The position numbers were made by a program, and so were the translations under genes. A stretch of DNA of 64,000 nt, taken from positions 2,604,001 through 2,668,000 of the forward strand of contig OY727096.1 in NCBI GenBank assembly GCA_963402885.1, written 5' to 3'. The notes beneath the pieces are model-generated. The model had not been told where the DNA came from, searched no databases, and saw only the letters and a list, made by a program, of their open reading frames with translations. Each line of letters opens with the position of its first letter. The stretch's first letter is position 1. Positions 1 through 15,200 of this stretch are shown here, one piece after another. The DNA is from Antedon bifida (taxonomy: Eukaryota; Echinodermata; Crinoidea; Comatulida; Antedonidae).

Positions 1-290
1 GTATTTTGGCAAAGCATAGCGCCCTCAATTTGCGTATTTTGGCATGATTTGCGTATTTTGGCAAAGCGAGTTTGTGTATTTTGGCAAAGCATAGCGCCCT
101 CAATTTGCGTATTTTTGCATAATTTGCGTATTTGGGCAAGGCTGATTTGCGTATTTTGGCATGATTTGTGTATTTTGGCAAAGCATAGCGCCCTCAATTT
201 GCGTATTTTGGCATGATTTGTGTATTTTGGCAAAGCATAGCGCCCTCAATTTGCGTATTTTGGCAAAATTCTTGCGTATTTTGGCAGGGT
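1..290. repeat. Irregular tandem repeat in gene A intron 28
   Basis: A 17-18 bp word built on GCGTATTTTGGCAAAG recurs about a dozen times. A longer unit of roughly 50 bp carrying ATAGCGCCCTCAA occurs four times. No exon was found. The short open frames across it are products of the repeat. Confidence 0.8.
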
Positions 291-3200
291 ACTCACCAAC
301 CCTAATGCGTCTGTGTAAAGTGGCTTTTAAGGCACATGGTGGTGGTGTATTTAAAAAAGCAGAAACGCTCGGGAAAATTGTTTCACTGATCATTTGATAT
401 TACAACGTTTGGCTGTGTAATTATTCAAATAATGCTTACCTTCAGGACAAGGATTTGTTGTTGGTGGTGGTGTTGTTGGTGGTGGAGTAACTGAACATAT
501 ATAACGGTTATAATTAGACATTATAGTTCATAGTTCATTATGTTCATTATTTTGTTAATTCTACATCGAATTGAATATTAATTAGAGTAATCCAGACACA
601 ATCACAATCTTAGTGTTATTATGCTGTTTAGTATTATTTGACTGGTCTGTGAACAATGAGTACCCAGCTTACTACGTAATTTATATCGTTATGCATTACG
701 TAATAATTCTAGAAATTATTCATGCATAACGGATAGTAACTAGCGTCATCACATCGTTTGTTAGAACAGTAGATAAATATGCAAAATAATACCTTCACAG
801 GGAATACAGGTCATATTACTTGGATGAGTTCCATCGGGAACGGTACCTTCAGGACAAAAACAGCCAGCTACCGGATCAAGAGGACAGTCAAATTCTTCCC
901 AGGATGAGCAGCTATCGACCTCAGGTATTGGACAGTTGCATTGACGGTACACTAGGCCATCTGGACATGTTTCAGCTAAAAAGGAAAAGACCATATAAAT
1001 TAAATAATGTTCTGTTGAAGAATGACTGTAGGAAATGTACATATGCAAGGGAAAAGAATTAGAAGTCGTTTCCTATAATGTTTATCAAGTAGAAGATAAA
1101 TCAACTTACGACAAAAATCGTCTGATCGCCAAGGAATACACACTTTCAACCCACTACATTCCTCAGCATAACTTTCAAAGGCCCAGCAATTTCCTGGAAA
1201 TCCTTCTGCGCAATTGTCTCTAATACAGGTCTTGAAGTATTCTCGTGGATCCACGTATGGATGACATGATTGGAACACGGTTGAATTCATGTTACCACAC
1301 CAATCGATAATCTCCTGGCTGGGGATACATTGAGTTGGTTTCACTTGTGGAATGCAGTGGGCTTCATCACCGTTTACAGGCTCAAGCCATTCGTAACCGA
1401 ACTCAAACGGATCAGAAATCACTTTGCCTTCACGTGAGATGAAATCATCCTCTGTTTTATTATTACATAGACCTGATAAAGAATATTATTTATTTAGAAT
1501 AATTCATATTATAAACAGAAAATACAGTAGGTGACATAGAAAAAGAATAGAGATAGAATAGACTCAGTCGATAAAGGACATGATTAATGTTCCATCATCA
1601 CAATACCCAAACACCAGGATCAGGAAACCAAGATCCCGGAGAAGATTCGCCAGACATCTGCTGTTGGGCTTCATTTAAGATTAAGAAACACAATAAAATA
1701 ATGAATAATTATTATTTTATTGTTGAAAATGTAAGCACTTTTTTTCCAAGTGTGGAAAGAAACAAGTTAGGGTGTAGGACGTGGACAAGGACTGCAGCCT
1801 ACACCGGAAAACCGTAGGGGACAGAAGTAAGTGCCCTATTCTTTAAATTGAGGGCAGAAGGAATTGATGTATTTCTTACCGCATAATCCTTCTGTGTTAT
1901 TCCAAAACAATTGAGCAGAAACAACTACACGAAAATATCGAGGAGACGGTGGTTCAAATCGAACCTCTAAACCAATTGCAGCAACAATTACCATCATTTT
2001 GAGACCATTTTGACGCAACTCAATTCCATCGAAATATGCAGGAGCATACACTACATTTCCACTAACGTTAAACTAACAGAAGTATAAAAATGATGATTAA
2101 GAGAATGTGTTGCAGTTTTTGCTAAATTGTAATATTGGTTATCCCTTCCATTCCCAGACTTATCTGAAATGCATTTTATTACCTGTAGAGCAATTGTCTT
2201 GTCTAAAAAAGACATTTTTATAGATTGTTTAAAGATTTTTAATGATCGGTTGCGGCTTTCATTTAGTTAACCGTTTGAAATCTGCTCGTATATTTTTTGT
2301 TTGTTTTGAGACCAAATAAATTAAGTGAAATTAGGAAAAACATATAGTTTTATCTTTGCTTGCTGTGATAGGTCTGTACTGCGAGCCAAAATAATAATTA
2401 AAAAAAAAAGGAAAATTACCTCTAAGTTATGTTGCATAACAATCGTATAATTTTTGTAAAGAACTGTCATCGATTCGGGACAAGTGGTACCTGGGAAATT
2501 TGCGCACTCTTCGTTGTGAATGTATACAGTGTACTGGTGTTCTGGTGACGCATCACGTGAAAGGATATATGTGCAGTTGCCCTGGTGATCATATGATTTA
2601 CCATCGAAAGTAAAGTAATGCGGGTCACCATATCCATTGCATTCACCTTTAAAGACATTTAATGAATTTATAAAACTTTGACAGTTTTCTTACTATTGTA
2701 ATTTGTGTAGCCTAGGCCATATTATGGGGCTATTGGTTTCGATCGACAGTCAAAAGAAAAAATTATAATTTAAGTTTGACTTACAGGTCCTATCTGGTAT
2801 TGGTAATGACGTCACTATGGGCTGAGTTGTCACAACGGTAGTAGTGGTTGGTTCGGTTGTAAGATGAGTTGTACTTGATTCAGTTGTTGGTTGAACAACT
2901 GTCGTTGATTCTGGGGTTGTTGGTTCTTCAGATGTTTCATGAGGTGTCGTTTGTTTCCTTGTTGTTACTGTAGGTGTCGTTGATTCTGGGGTTGTTGGTT
3001 CTTCAGATGTTTCGTGCGGTGTTGTTTTTCGAGGAGTTGTGGGAGTTGTAGTTGGTGTGTTTGTTGTTGATTCGATAGTGGTTGGTTCTAATGTTGTTGA
3101 TTCAACGGCAGTACTTGAATCGTACGTTACAACAACTGTTCCTGTTGTTGACCTTTCTGTTGATGATTCAGCTGTGGTGTGATCAGCTTCAGTGGTTGAC

Positions 3201-6200
3201 TCACGTGGTGGTGTAAATACGCGAACGGTAGTAGTACGATCATCATGTTTTACATCGGTTGTACGTCCCTTTTCTGTTGTGGATTCAGCTGTTGTTTGAA
3301 CAGTTGTACTTTCTTTTGTTGTTTTTGGAGCTGTTGTTGACTCTGGGGTTGTTGGCTCTTCAGAAGTCTCGTGAGGCGTAGTTTGTTTTCTTGTTGTTAC
3401 TGAAGGTGTCGTTGATTCTGGGGTTGTTGGTTCTTCAGTTGTTTCGTGTGGTGTTGTTGTCTTTCGGGGAGTTGTGGGAGGTTCAGTTGGTGAATTTGTG
3501 GTTGATTCAAGCGTGGTTGGTTCTAATGTTGTTGTTGACTCAGCGGCTGTACTTGACTCGTACGTTACAACAACTGTTCCCGTTGTTGACTCTTCTGTTG
3601 TGGATTCAGCTGTTGTTTGTTCCAATTCAGTCGTTGGTTGAACGGTTGTACTTTCTTTTGTAGTTTTTGGAGCAGTTGTTGACTCTGGGGTTGTTGGTTC
3701 TTCTGAAGTCTCGTGTGGTGTTGTTGTCTTTCGAGGAGTTGTGGGAGGTGTATTTGTTGTTGATTCAAGCGTGGTTGGTTTTAATGTGGTTGTTGACTCT
3801 TCTGTTGACGATTCAGCTGTTGTTTGTTCCAATTCAGTCGTTGGTTGAACGGTTGTACTTTCTTTTGTAGTTTTTGGAGCAGTTGTTGACTCTGGGGTTG
3901 TCGGTTCTTCAGAAGTCTCATGAGGTGTTGTTTGTTTACTTGTTGTTACTGAAGGTGTCGTCGATTCTGGGGTTGTTGGCTCTTCAGTTGTTTCGTGTGG
4001 TGTTGTTGTTTGTCGAGGGGTTGTGGGAGTTGTAGTTGGTGTATTTGTGGTTGATTCAAGCGTGGTTGGTTCTAATGTTGTTGTTGACTCAGCGGCTGTA
4101 CTTGACTCGTACGTTACAACAACTGTTCCCGTTGTTGACTCTTCTGTTGTAGATTCAGCTGTTGTTTGTTTCAATTCAGTCGTTGGTTGAACGGTTGTAC
4201 TTTCTTTTGTAGTTTTTGGAGCAGTTGTGGGAGGTGTATTTGTTGTTGATTCAAGCGTGGTTGGTTTTAATGTGGTTGTTGACTCTTCTGTTGACGATTC
4301 AGCTGTTGTTTGTTCCAATTCAGTCGTTGGTTGAACGGTTGTACTTTCTTTTGTAGTTTTTGGAGCAGTTGTTGACTCTGGGGTTGTCGGTTCTTCAGAA
4401 GTCTCATGAGGTGTTGTTTGTTTACTTGTTGTTACTGAAGGTGTCGTCGATTCTGGGGTTGTTGGCTCTTCAGTTGTTTCGTGTGGTGTTGTTGTTTTTC
4501 GAGGAGTTGTGGGAGGTTCAGTTGGTGTATTTGTGGTTGATTCAAGCGTGGTTGGTTCTAATGTTGTTGTTGACTCAGCGGCTGTACTTGACTCGTACGT
4601 TACAACAACTGTTCCCGTTGTTGACTCTTCTGTTGTAGATTCAGCTGTTGTTTGTTTCAATTCAGTCGTTGGTTGAACGGTTGTACTTTCTTTTGTAGTT
4701 TTTGGAGCAGTTGTGGGAGGTGTATTTGTTGTTGATTTAAGCGTGGTTGGTTTTAATGTGGTTGTTGACTCTTCTGTTGACGATTCAGCTGTTGTTTGTT
4801 CCAATTCAGTCGTTGGTTGAACGGTTGTACTTTCTTTTGTAGTTTTTGGAGCAGTTGTTGACTCTGGGGTTGTCGGTTCTTCAGAAGTCTCATGAGGTGT
4901 TGTTTGTTTACTTGTTGTTACTGAAGGTGTCGTCGATTCTGGGGTTGTTGGTTCTTCAGAAGTCTCGTGAGGTGTAGTTTGTTTACTTGTTGTTACTTTA
5001 AGCGTAGTTGACTCTGGGGTTGTTGGTTCTTCAGTTGTTTCGTGTGGTGTTGTTGTTTGTCGAGGGGTTGTGGGAGTTGTAGTTGGTGTATTTGTTGTTG
5101 ATTCAAGCGTGGTTAGTTCTAATGTTGTGGTTGACTCAGCGGCTGTACTTGACTCGTACGTTACAACAACTGTTCCTGTTGTTGACCTTTCTGTTGATGA
5201 CTCAGCTGTTGTGTGATCAACTTCAGTGGTTGATTCACGTGGTGGTGTAAATACGCGAACGGTAGTAGTACGATCATCATGTTTTACATCGGTTGTTGTT
5301 ATTTTTTGTGTCGTTGAACTTACAGTTGTAGGGTTTTCAGTTGTAGGGTTTTCAGTTGTAGGGTTTTCAGTAGTTGGCGTTGCTGTTGTTGAACATATTG
5401 GGAATGGTTGGTCTTCACATTCACATCTAACCCTTATTTCATAATCATAGCAAGGTCCATCTGAAGAATGATAACATGTTAGCCCAGTTTCTAAAGTACA
5501 TTCGACTTCCTGTCCCGTGCGGTAATAAGGCCAGTACGGATCTGATGCAAGGCGACATTCTATAGCAGAAGGATTGTCACAGAATTGATAATCGTTATGA
5601 AGTTCATCAAGAAGCTCAAATTCTCCAAGAGCAGAGTCCGGTACTTTATTGCCATTTTCATCGTTCATCCAGTCGGACCAGCATTCTGTAACAAATCAGA
5701 ATATATGTTCAATTCAATTCAATTCAATTTATTTTCATAAGATACATCATTGTAAAATAATATTACAGTGTGTTTTTTCTTTTAAATTAGAATGCACTTA
5801 TTCTGGAGAAACATAAATAAGCCCAGAGGGCTTTAAGGCTAGTTCCACCTGAAAAAAATAATTCAAAAAGTATATATAACTAGAGGGTACTCCGAGAGTA
5901 CAAACCTCCGCCTACTGTAAAATTCCCCTACATAAAATTCCCCCCGAAAATGTTTTTTGACATTTTTTATTAGTTCTAAGTGCAAATAGGCTAACTGCAC
6001 ACTACAAAGTTGTGGATGAGAGTTTGGTGTAATGGTTATGTATCCAGCCTCTCACAGTTGAGATCGCTGGTTCAAGTCCCACTGAGGTTTTTTTTTTTTT
6101 TTATTTATTTATTTATTTTTGTTTTGTTTTTTGTGGACCTTGATCTTTGACCCTGACCACAATTATATGATGAGTCATTGATAATTGTGGCTAAGTTTGG

Positions 6201-9200
6201 TGAGAATGGGATAAAAACTGTGGTCTCTAGGCAGTAATATAGTATAGTTGTGACCTTGACCTATGACCTTTCCCCCTCAAATTCGAACTCCTCCGAGCTT
6301 TTGAGGCATAGATCATTGTGTCTAAATTTGGTTAGAATCGGATAAAAACTGTGGCCTCCAGGCTGTTCACAGACACACACACACACAAACACACAAACTC
6401 ACAAACACACAAACATACAGGGGTGAAAATATAACCTCCTTGGCGGAGGTAATAAATGTTTCAAAAGTAGTCAATAAATAAATAAATGAAAATAAAATAT
6501 GAATAAATAAATAACAAGAATAAAGAAAAAATAATAAAAAATTTAAGCTACATACACAAGCACAACAAGACACAGGACAAAAACACGTGACAGAACGAGG
6601 ACAGAAGGGACGAAGACGCTGGACAAGAGTTAAAAAAACTGGGTTAGAGGATAACGACTGAATTCTTAGGGGAGATCGATTGAATACTTTGATACCAACG
6701 ATGATTTGTAGCTAAAGTTGAAGGATTCGAAAGAGCGGTTAGTTAGGGAGGTGTGAAAAGAATTCCATAAAATAGGGCCAGTGGATTTAATTGAGTTTCT
6801 TGCTGTGGAATGGTTATTGATTGGGATATATTTATTAGAGTTGCGGGTGTTATAATTGTGAACTTCGTTGTTTTTTGTAAAGAATCGGTTAAATGTGATA
6901 GGAAGTTTCTGATTACTAAATTTGTGCATGAACAAAGCAGTCTGTAAATTATTTATGTCAAAGATGTTAAGAGTTTTTACTTTGTAGAAAAGGGGTTTGG
7001 AATGAGTGAGATGTTGGGAATGGGTACAGATGCGGATCGCCTTTTTTTGTAGTTTAAAAATTTTGTCAAGTCTTCTGCTGGGTGGGTCTAACTCACCTTC
7101 GTTGTTGATGTTAGTGACAGGCTTAGTAGAATCACTCACGTTTTGGTTTATTTGCCGACGATCTGGTAGTAGTAGACATGTTGTCTTGGACGATTAATTG
7201 TTTATTTTTTTGCCAGTGGTTAAGCTGATTATATGCAAATATTGAGTTTATTCAGCGAAACTTTTATGCACGTCAGCTCATTGTCGTACCCGGACTATTA
7301 TGTAATAACAGCACTAACCCAAAACGTATTATACCTACACTAAACCGCATGTCCAAAACACACCGTTTGAGATGGGTCATCTTTTAATTTATTTTTTTTA
7401 ATGTATTCTTTAGACCAATTTCACTATCAAATAACAGAGAGGTCATCATGAATTTAGATGGTGCCAATCCATTGGACGGGAAACCTCTGATTAAGAAGCT
7501 CTCTATTCCATGTATATACACACTCAAGATATGCACACTCAAGGAATGTCATATCGCCCACATTTTATTTCAGTTTTTAGAAAGAAAAATAACAGACGAC
7601 CTACCGATTGGTGTTTCAATACACTGTGTTGTGTGCTCCTTTGTTGTCGGAACGATTGTCGTTGGTACAGACGTTGTCGGTTCCGTCACAGTGGAATGGT
7701 CTGGTTCGCATATAGGTGGCTGATCGGGGCACGGACAAGAAAAACGTACTCGATAATCGTAACACACTTGAATCGGAAAATCATTCAAGCACGTTAATCC
7801 AAGATCAGCTCTGCATTCTACAACTTGACCCGAATCTGATGACGGGAAGTAAGGCTCGTATGCAAACGTACATTCGATGTCGGCTGGGTTTTCACAGATT
7901 GGGTATACCTTACGCAAGTCGGCAAGAAGCTCAAATTCCCCTTCATCGAATGGTGTAATTTTATCTCCTGGTCCCTCATCATTAAACCAATCAGTCCAAC
8001 ACACTAAATATTTAATTGAACACAATACAGGTTATGTCAATAGTCACAATAAAAATATAATCTTTACCAAACTGAAACACAACATGGATGAATATTGCAT
8101 GCATTAGAGTAGGACGTATAAGTTACCATAAAATACCATAAAACAAAATAATTAAACCTACTCTTTGTTGGCTGCGGAACACATTTTGTGGTTACTGTGG
8201 TTGTCTCCGTTGTAGTCGGTTTAGTCGTAACAGTGGTAGTTGACTCGGCTGTTGTCACCGATGTCGTTGGTTCAGCCGTTGTCACCGATGTCGTTGGCTT
8301 AGCCGTTGTCACTGATGTTGTTGGCTCAGCCGTTGTCGTTGGCTCAGCCGTTGTCGTTGATTCAGTCGTTGTCACCGACGTCGTTGGTTTGGTTGTTGTC
8401 GATTCTGCAGTGGTCGGTGGCTCAGAAGTTGTGACTTTAGCAGTAGTCGGCTCTAAGGTCGTACTATGTCGGGGAGGAGGCTTAGATGAAGTAGTTGAGG
8501 CCTCTGTCGAGACATCCGGGTAAGTAACAGTGACAAATCCTGTTGTTGATTCAGTGGTTGTCGAAATCACAGTACTTGGTGGTTCTGCAGTTGTTGATCT
8601 TGTGGTTGTTTGATCTACGATTGTCGATTGTGTAGTTGTTGGTTCTGCAGTTGTTGGTTGCGTGGTTGTTGGTTCCATGGTGGTCGATTCTTTTGTGGTC
8701 GATTCTTTTGTAGTCGTTGGTATGGTGGTGGTGGTTATCGTTGTTGTTGGCAAAGTAGTAGGCTCTGGACAAGTCTTCACACATTCCCCATCATCAAAGT
8801 ATTCGCCATCTGGGCATTTACAACCCTCTACACATGTGTCTTCACAATGGCCATCTCTATCAAGGTTATCGGTATATCCACAACTATCACAAATTGACAC
8901 ACATGGGTCATAGGTGAAACAACCTTCACATTGAATTGCTGTAGAGAGAAATGTACAGGTTGTTATACAGATAGCATAGTAAGCTCAGTATTTAAATGTG
9001 ATGTTCTAAAACACCAGAAACACGATGTGCAATAAAGTGACATTTTGTGACTATTTGATTCCGAATCTGTCAATAACATACAATAAAAATACTCACGACA
9101 TAGTTCTTGGGAGCGCCATTTTATTGGTACATCCTGCTCGTTACAAGCCTGTGCATAGGCCGCAATGGCGATACAAAGACACTCACAGTCACCGCCACTA

Positions 9201-12200
9201 TCACATCCACATGCGTCGTACATACACTTTGTGTAATATTCTTCGTACGGTACAAGGTTGTGACATTCTTTAAATGTATTTGATTTAATAATGCTACATT
9301 TGCGCTGAGACCATGGTTTACGGTGAGGATTATCTTCGCAGGGGTCGCCGACATCTGGAGCGTCACCACAAGATTCGGATGTCTGTATAAAACAAAAAAG
9401 GCGGGAAAATTGTATTTCAAGTAAAATCGAAACCAGGCAATTCCACTATTCAATAGCAAGCTAGCAATTATCTTGTGTCAGGACAGCAAAGCGCACAAGT
9501 GGAAGTAGTTGCATTACATTAACCATGGTTTAAATGAAAACTGTAAATACATTGGTGGATACAACATGTAAAACAATCAACCTCAACGTAATGCTCGTAA
9601 GCAATTTCATATTGAGAACAAACGTTGCTATATGATCCCAACAGTTTAGTAATAGTATCCTAGCTTTTGTAAATAGAATCGTCTAAAAATAAAACCAATG
9701 TTTCATAAGTTAACCAAAGCACAATATAAGGTAGTAGGCCTATATGCCAAAGTCTAGGCTAGTAATAGAATAATAAAACAAATACACTCATGATAACTAA
9801 CCTTCCAGCTGTTTGCAAACTCCTTTGCAGACACCACGGGGAAACCACCATTGGATTTTGTAAAGTCATCCTCTTGGTTGCCATTGTATGTTCCACATAA
9901 TCCGCCAAGCTACAAGTAAGATATATGTAATCTATATATTTCGTCACATCATTTTATAAGGATATAATGTAATTTATTTTATTTATTTTTTATATGTTTA
10001 GGCAAAGTGCCAAGGAAAAACATAAGCGAATTCATTCACTATCCTTCGTAATGGTGGTAATCCTGTTCAAAAGACAAACAAATACACAAGATGCTTTACA
10101 TAAACACAGTCTAATTACAAGTCTTTAGGAGTGGGGTTGTAATTTGTCATTAGACAAAATCCTGACATATGACAGGACTTGAACCTAGGACCATTGGATT
10201 TGTAGTAAAGCATCATAACCACCAAGTCACAAACTCCACTTCATTCTCAACATGGCGATGTTTACAGCACACTTTTTCAATTATATAAAAAATAATGTGC
10301 GAAATCAGTAATGATCTTACCGTGTTTTTATGAAAAGGTTCGACTTTGATGTCAATTCTTGTTTTTTTATCCCATACCAACGTCACACCAATGTCGGTAT
10401 GAACAAAAACAGATAAGCCTACTTCGGTGACGTCGAACGTTTTACTTGAGGCGGGAACTTCTGAATATCGATCTAGTACTATCGTCTGTTTATTCCGACC
10501 CGATCCTTCAATAAAAACACAATTGCATTTTAATATATAATTTCTATATACAGTATATAAATATATTAGCATACTCTACAAACATGACGGAATCGCTTAA
10601 CATTTTCTCAACTCAATGAAATACACAAGAGGTGACTAAAAGTGAACTCAAATTAATAATATCTATCATTTATAACGCTCTCTTTACTCACAGCGCAACA
10701 TGAAAAGTATAACGATTGAAATATGTGTTTTTTTAGGAGAGATTTGAATTAAAATGGGGATGGAGTGTAACGGATGGAAGTTCATATCGCTGGTTCCTGA
10801 GCAAAGAAGCCCTTAAGCACGGATTTAAGGTTGGTTCTAGGTGGTGTTAACATAGAGGATTGGTTTCTGAACCTTTGCGTAGTCGGACATGGTTTAATAA
10901 GTTTGTTAAGATAATGTGGAGCAGTGCCATAAAGACAAAGAGGAAAAGGTTGCAATTTTTTACTTTATACGCTCGTTAACAGGCAACCAGTGAAGGTGTG
11001 AAAGCAAAGGAGAGATGGACATGATCAAAATTGACACAAGCTTTTAGTGAGGTCTGAACAACCAGCAACTAAAACTAAAACAACTAAATTAAATGAAAAC
11101 TTACCAACAGTGAGAGTGACTACTTTTGTGCATGTGGCTTGTGACGTTCCACACGGCTCGTTGGCTGCGGTGATTTGAAAGTCCGAGTTGGAGTGTGTGT
11201 ACAGGTAATTGGTCACCAATATATATTCACAAGCTCCTTGGAAACCGTACTTCTTACCATCGAATGTTTCATAATGTGGGTCTCCCCAGGCGACACAGGT
11301 AACTGTAAATAAAACAACATATGGTAGAAACGTTCACATTACAAAATATCTGCACATAAGGCTCGGTTCTTACTAGAGCCGCAACGTAAGGAAATAGACG
11401 CAACGCAAGCGAGTTGACCAATGACAAGCGACTATTCGAATAATCCATTGTTGGTCAATCACTTCCGTTGCGTTACGTCCTTGTGTTGTGTCTCTAGTGG
11501 GAAATAAGCTTTAAAAACGTAACTTTATCCCGCATTGTACGACCACACTCGAATGGATCTATCTGGACGAGGTGTGAACGTAGGTTTAGTAGTCATCTTT
11601 CTAAAGTTGTCTCTACACGTCACGTACTACTGTATCCGATTCTCACCAATCACGAGACGTCTCGGAACAATACAGCCATCATAATATTTCTCATCGCACA
11701 TTGGCATTGCAGCAAAGAGCATTTATATATTTCTTTACCTGTAGTTAACATTTTCTGTTGATTTTGGATGTGTAAAGTTACATAAATATTTCGTTGAATA
11801 CGAGGAAATTTCTAAATCATGTATTTACCTGGACAGTCATGGTCGGTTAGAGGAAGCCAGGACGTTCCGTTACATTGTCTATAAGGAAGAAGAGTTACAT
11901 TGGAAATAAAGTGGAAAAAAAAGATATTTTTTAAGTCGTGAGGTAATTTCCCGCATGATCGTAATCAAAACGATAATGGGTTTGGTCTACTAGCGTTCCT
12001 GCTCCCAACTAGTCATCCATTCATAGAAGCGTTGATGAAGAAAGCCTACCTGGTGATGACTATAGAATGGTCCCGAGATAACGACTTCGGCTTTAGTTGA
12101 TAGAAGATTGAAATGTTTTCGCAACTTCCAAAATGAGGTAATAATGACGTCAGGAAATCACGAAGTAGAAGCGTGGCAAGTTTTGTGTCACTATAGCAAA

Positions 12201-15200
12201 ATGTTAATGTCCCACAAAATGCCTAATCTACAGAACCTAATCGCACTGAGTATATTCGCACTATATTCTATTAGATAACTGTTTACATTGTAAGATATTG
12301 CTGAAAACATACACCCGGTCAAATAATAAAGTTATAAATATATCAAAATATTAATATCGTTTTCATCAGAATTTTAATGCGATCGGTACAAAAAAAATCA
12401 AATCGTAGGTCAGCAGTTAGTCTGAGTTCCAGACGGAGTTTTGACTTAATATTAGTAAAAAGATAAATATTTTGGCACAAATGGCGTTTCATACGTATAC
12501 AACTTGAACTTGTAAACTACAGACTTGGGGCAAGTCTATTCAGCAGTTTAACACTAAGAAAGAAGTATACAACTAATTTAATTTCATTAACGATATTTTG
12601 GTTTAAATTGATGAAACCGTATTCCAGAGAAAGATCAAGATATTCCAGAAAACAAAACTTCCAGAACTTAGATATTTTGAATACACTATAGATATTTTCA
12701 CATCAGTTTACGTTTAATTAAATAACATTATTGTAAATTAAAATATTATTTAGGTTGAGCTAAACATATTGAACCGTTGTTTATGGCCTTGATTATATTG
12801 GCGGTTCTTGATAGATTAGAATGGTGCTTAATGACCATTTATCTCATCACAATCAACACATAAATCGACTGATAAAACAAATAGTTGTGTCTGCTTAGGT
12901 CTTTCAACAAACACTACAAACGCCTACCTAAGCTAACAAAACCTTAACGTACGAATAACAACATAATTTAGACTCCGAGATAATCTCACAACCTCACAGA
13001 GTAAAGCGTGGTTCCCACTAGAACGTAACGCAGTGACGTATCGACGCCAAGTGTTGTATTGCGTAATCACAATTGGGAACCGACGACGCAATAGTGCTGC
13101 AAATTGGTTTGATTTCACGCGGGAGGCGGGGGCAAACACAATTATTGGAAGGGTATTTTCTTACGTTGCGTAGCTTGCGTTACGTCGCGTCGCTAGTGGG
13201 AACAAATCTTGACATTTTATTTTTGGGAGCAGGAACGCTAGTAGACCAAAACCAGTACCGGTTTGATTTCGATCATTCGGTAAATGTCCTTATGACATTC
13301 TAAGCTAAACCAGCATTTTATTCTTACTTTCATTGTAAAAATAGAGATATGAGAGTTAAAAGATATATTGTCCCCTAAAAAATAATTTTTTTTTAATATG
13401 CCATTTTAATGTCACGTAATAGTTATTCACCAAAAACTGGATCGAAAAAAAAGTTATTTTCCTGAAAAATGTAATTTAAAGCAAAATATACTTAATTATC
13501 TGTCAGACAATGGTTTTTGGTTAAAATTAACCGTTTCTTTTGTCTCTTTATAACTGAACTAATTATTTTTGTTGATTTTTTTTCTACAGAAGAGAACTTT
13601 ATTAAAACTGCAAAATGGCCTATTTAAAATCTGATTTTATCAATTTTTATTTGTCATGTTTTTGGGAGACAATACATCTTTAATTAATATTTGTAATATG
13701 GATCGTGTAATTTTTGACAAACAGTTTCTACGTAAATATGGAGATTTGATATAATACTGAGTTACTTACAATTTATTACATTCAATCTTGATGACGTCAT
13801 TAGGCATGTAGCTTTTCCCTGCATGATGACATGGACATTGGCTGGGTAGAATACACATGGAGCCATCCCAGACGTAGCCATCCTTACATTTACAACCCTC
13901 CAGACATTGCGCCGATGAACAGTCTTCAAACTCGTGCATGTTGCCACATGTTTTGACACACTCAGGTACGCATTGAGTTGTTTCTTCGTTGTCGCCACAA
14001 GAAAGAGGGCATTGTATGTCTGAGCACACGAACGAACCTCCAAAACAAGTGCTGAAATCAGATTATTATTTGGAACATTGTCAGTGTCACTAATCTTCTT
14101 TTATTGAAATAAAACCAAAGATACATAACTAATTAAAAAATAGAAATGTTATTTTTTTACTTTTGTGTTGAACCAAACGTTTCGTCGAATACCTTCTTCT
14201 TAAAAGTACTGTATTTTAAACAATTGTGTTACTTTTGTTCAACAAAAACGTAAAAAAATAACATTGTTTGAATAAAATGAATTTATACTGGCAAAGTACT
14301 ACTGCGTTTACGTTTTGTGCAATATACATTCCTGACATTTTGCCTTCTATTGACCAAACGTCCTAAAGATTTAATGATTTCGCAGTATTTAAATTCCAAG
14401 AATTGAAACAACCATATTAGCACATGCGTTTTATTTCTTGGGCAATTAAACGCCAACTCCGACTTCCTCCAACAAATCGTCGCCACGGAGATCAGTCCTT
14501 TCATGTTGCTGGCCCCGTATGTGAAACATGTTTCCACAGCGTCATCGTGAGGTATCAAATATCATTAGGTTAAAGCATACTCCTAACATCACACTTTTCT
14601 CATAACATTGCTTAACATAACATTTAGTTTTAATATCTGTAATACGCATGGCAATTGTTTGATAAGGCGCAATATATTACATATCACTTTATAGTCAAAA
14701 TGTAAAATAATAATAATAATAATGACATTGCTCAACTTATTTGACAAAAAGACCAAATAAAACGTTTCGCTTGTCTGGATTTGGCCTTGTAAATGAAATA
14801 TACAGTAATTATTTAAATAGTCTATGTATGTAAATTAAGATTAAAATTACCATTCTCCACATCCTTTCTTGACAACATCACCAGTTTGATACACGGATCC
14901 ATCCATCTGACAGCTACACAACTCTGGAGTGACGCATTTCCTATTTCTGTCAAGAACCATTCCGTCAGGACAGGAGCAGCCCTGTACGCATTGTTCGGTG
15001 CAGTTGAAAGTACTTTCTAATGAAGCACAGGATGAATAGCAAGAAGCTCCACACTCTCGGTAAACCAACTCTTCATTCGAACACTCAATTTCTATTGGTT
15101 TTAAGGAAATTGTGGGAAATTAATGATTTTAAGTAAGTTTTCAACAGAGGCCAAAAAAATATTACTAACTATTAAGTCTTGTTTACACTATCAAACTTTA

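Larger units (their letters stand above)
11879..13769. other. Gene A intron 15, long
   Basis: 1.9 kb intron. The left 1.1 kb has no feature I recognise; the right part holds MITE copies of family C (13013-13210) and family B (13359-13682). Confidence 0.6.

Noticed and set aside
295-345. Possible extra gene A exon ending at a good donor (GGTTG then GTGAGT)
   Set aside because: No acceptor in the right phase gives an open frame; the only candidate meets a stop at once.
3391-5444. Plus-strand and alternative minus frames opposite the Thr-rich exon of gene A
   Set aside because: Low-complexity shadows of ACA/ACT-rich coding repeats.
6023-6086. tRNA gene
   Set aside because: Boxes A and B are present but no acceptor stem; it lies in a repetitive element.
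10140-10235. tRNA gene on the minus strand
   Set aside because: It is the head of a SINE family present three times in the window.
14283-14558. 91-codon minus frame in a gene A intron
   Set aside because: No family recognised, no in-phase splice sites, and not matched in gene B.
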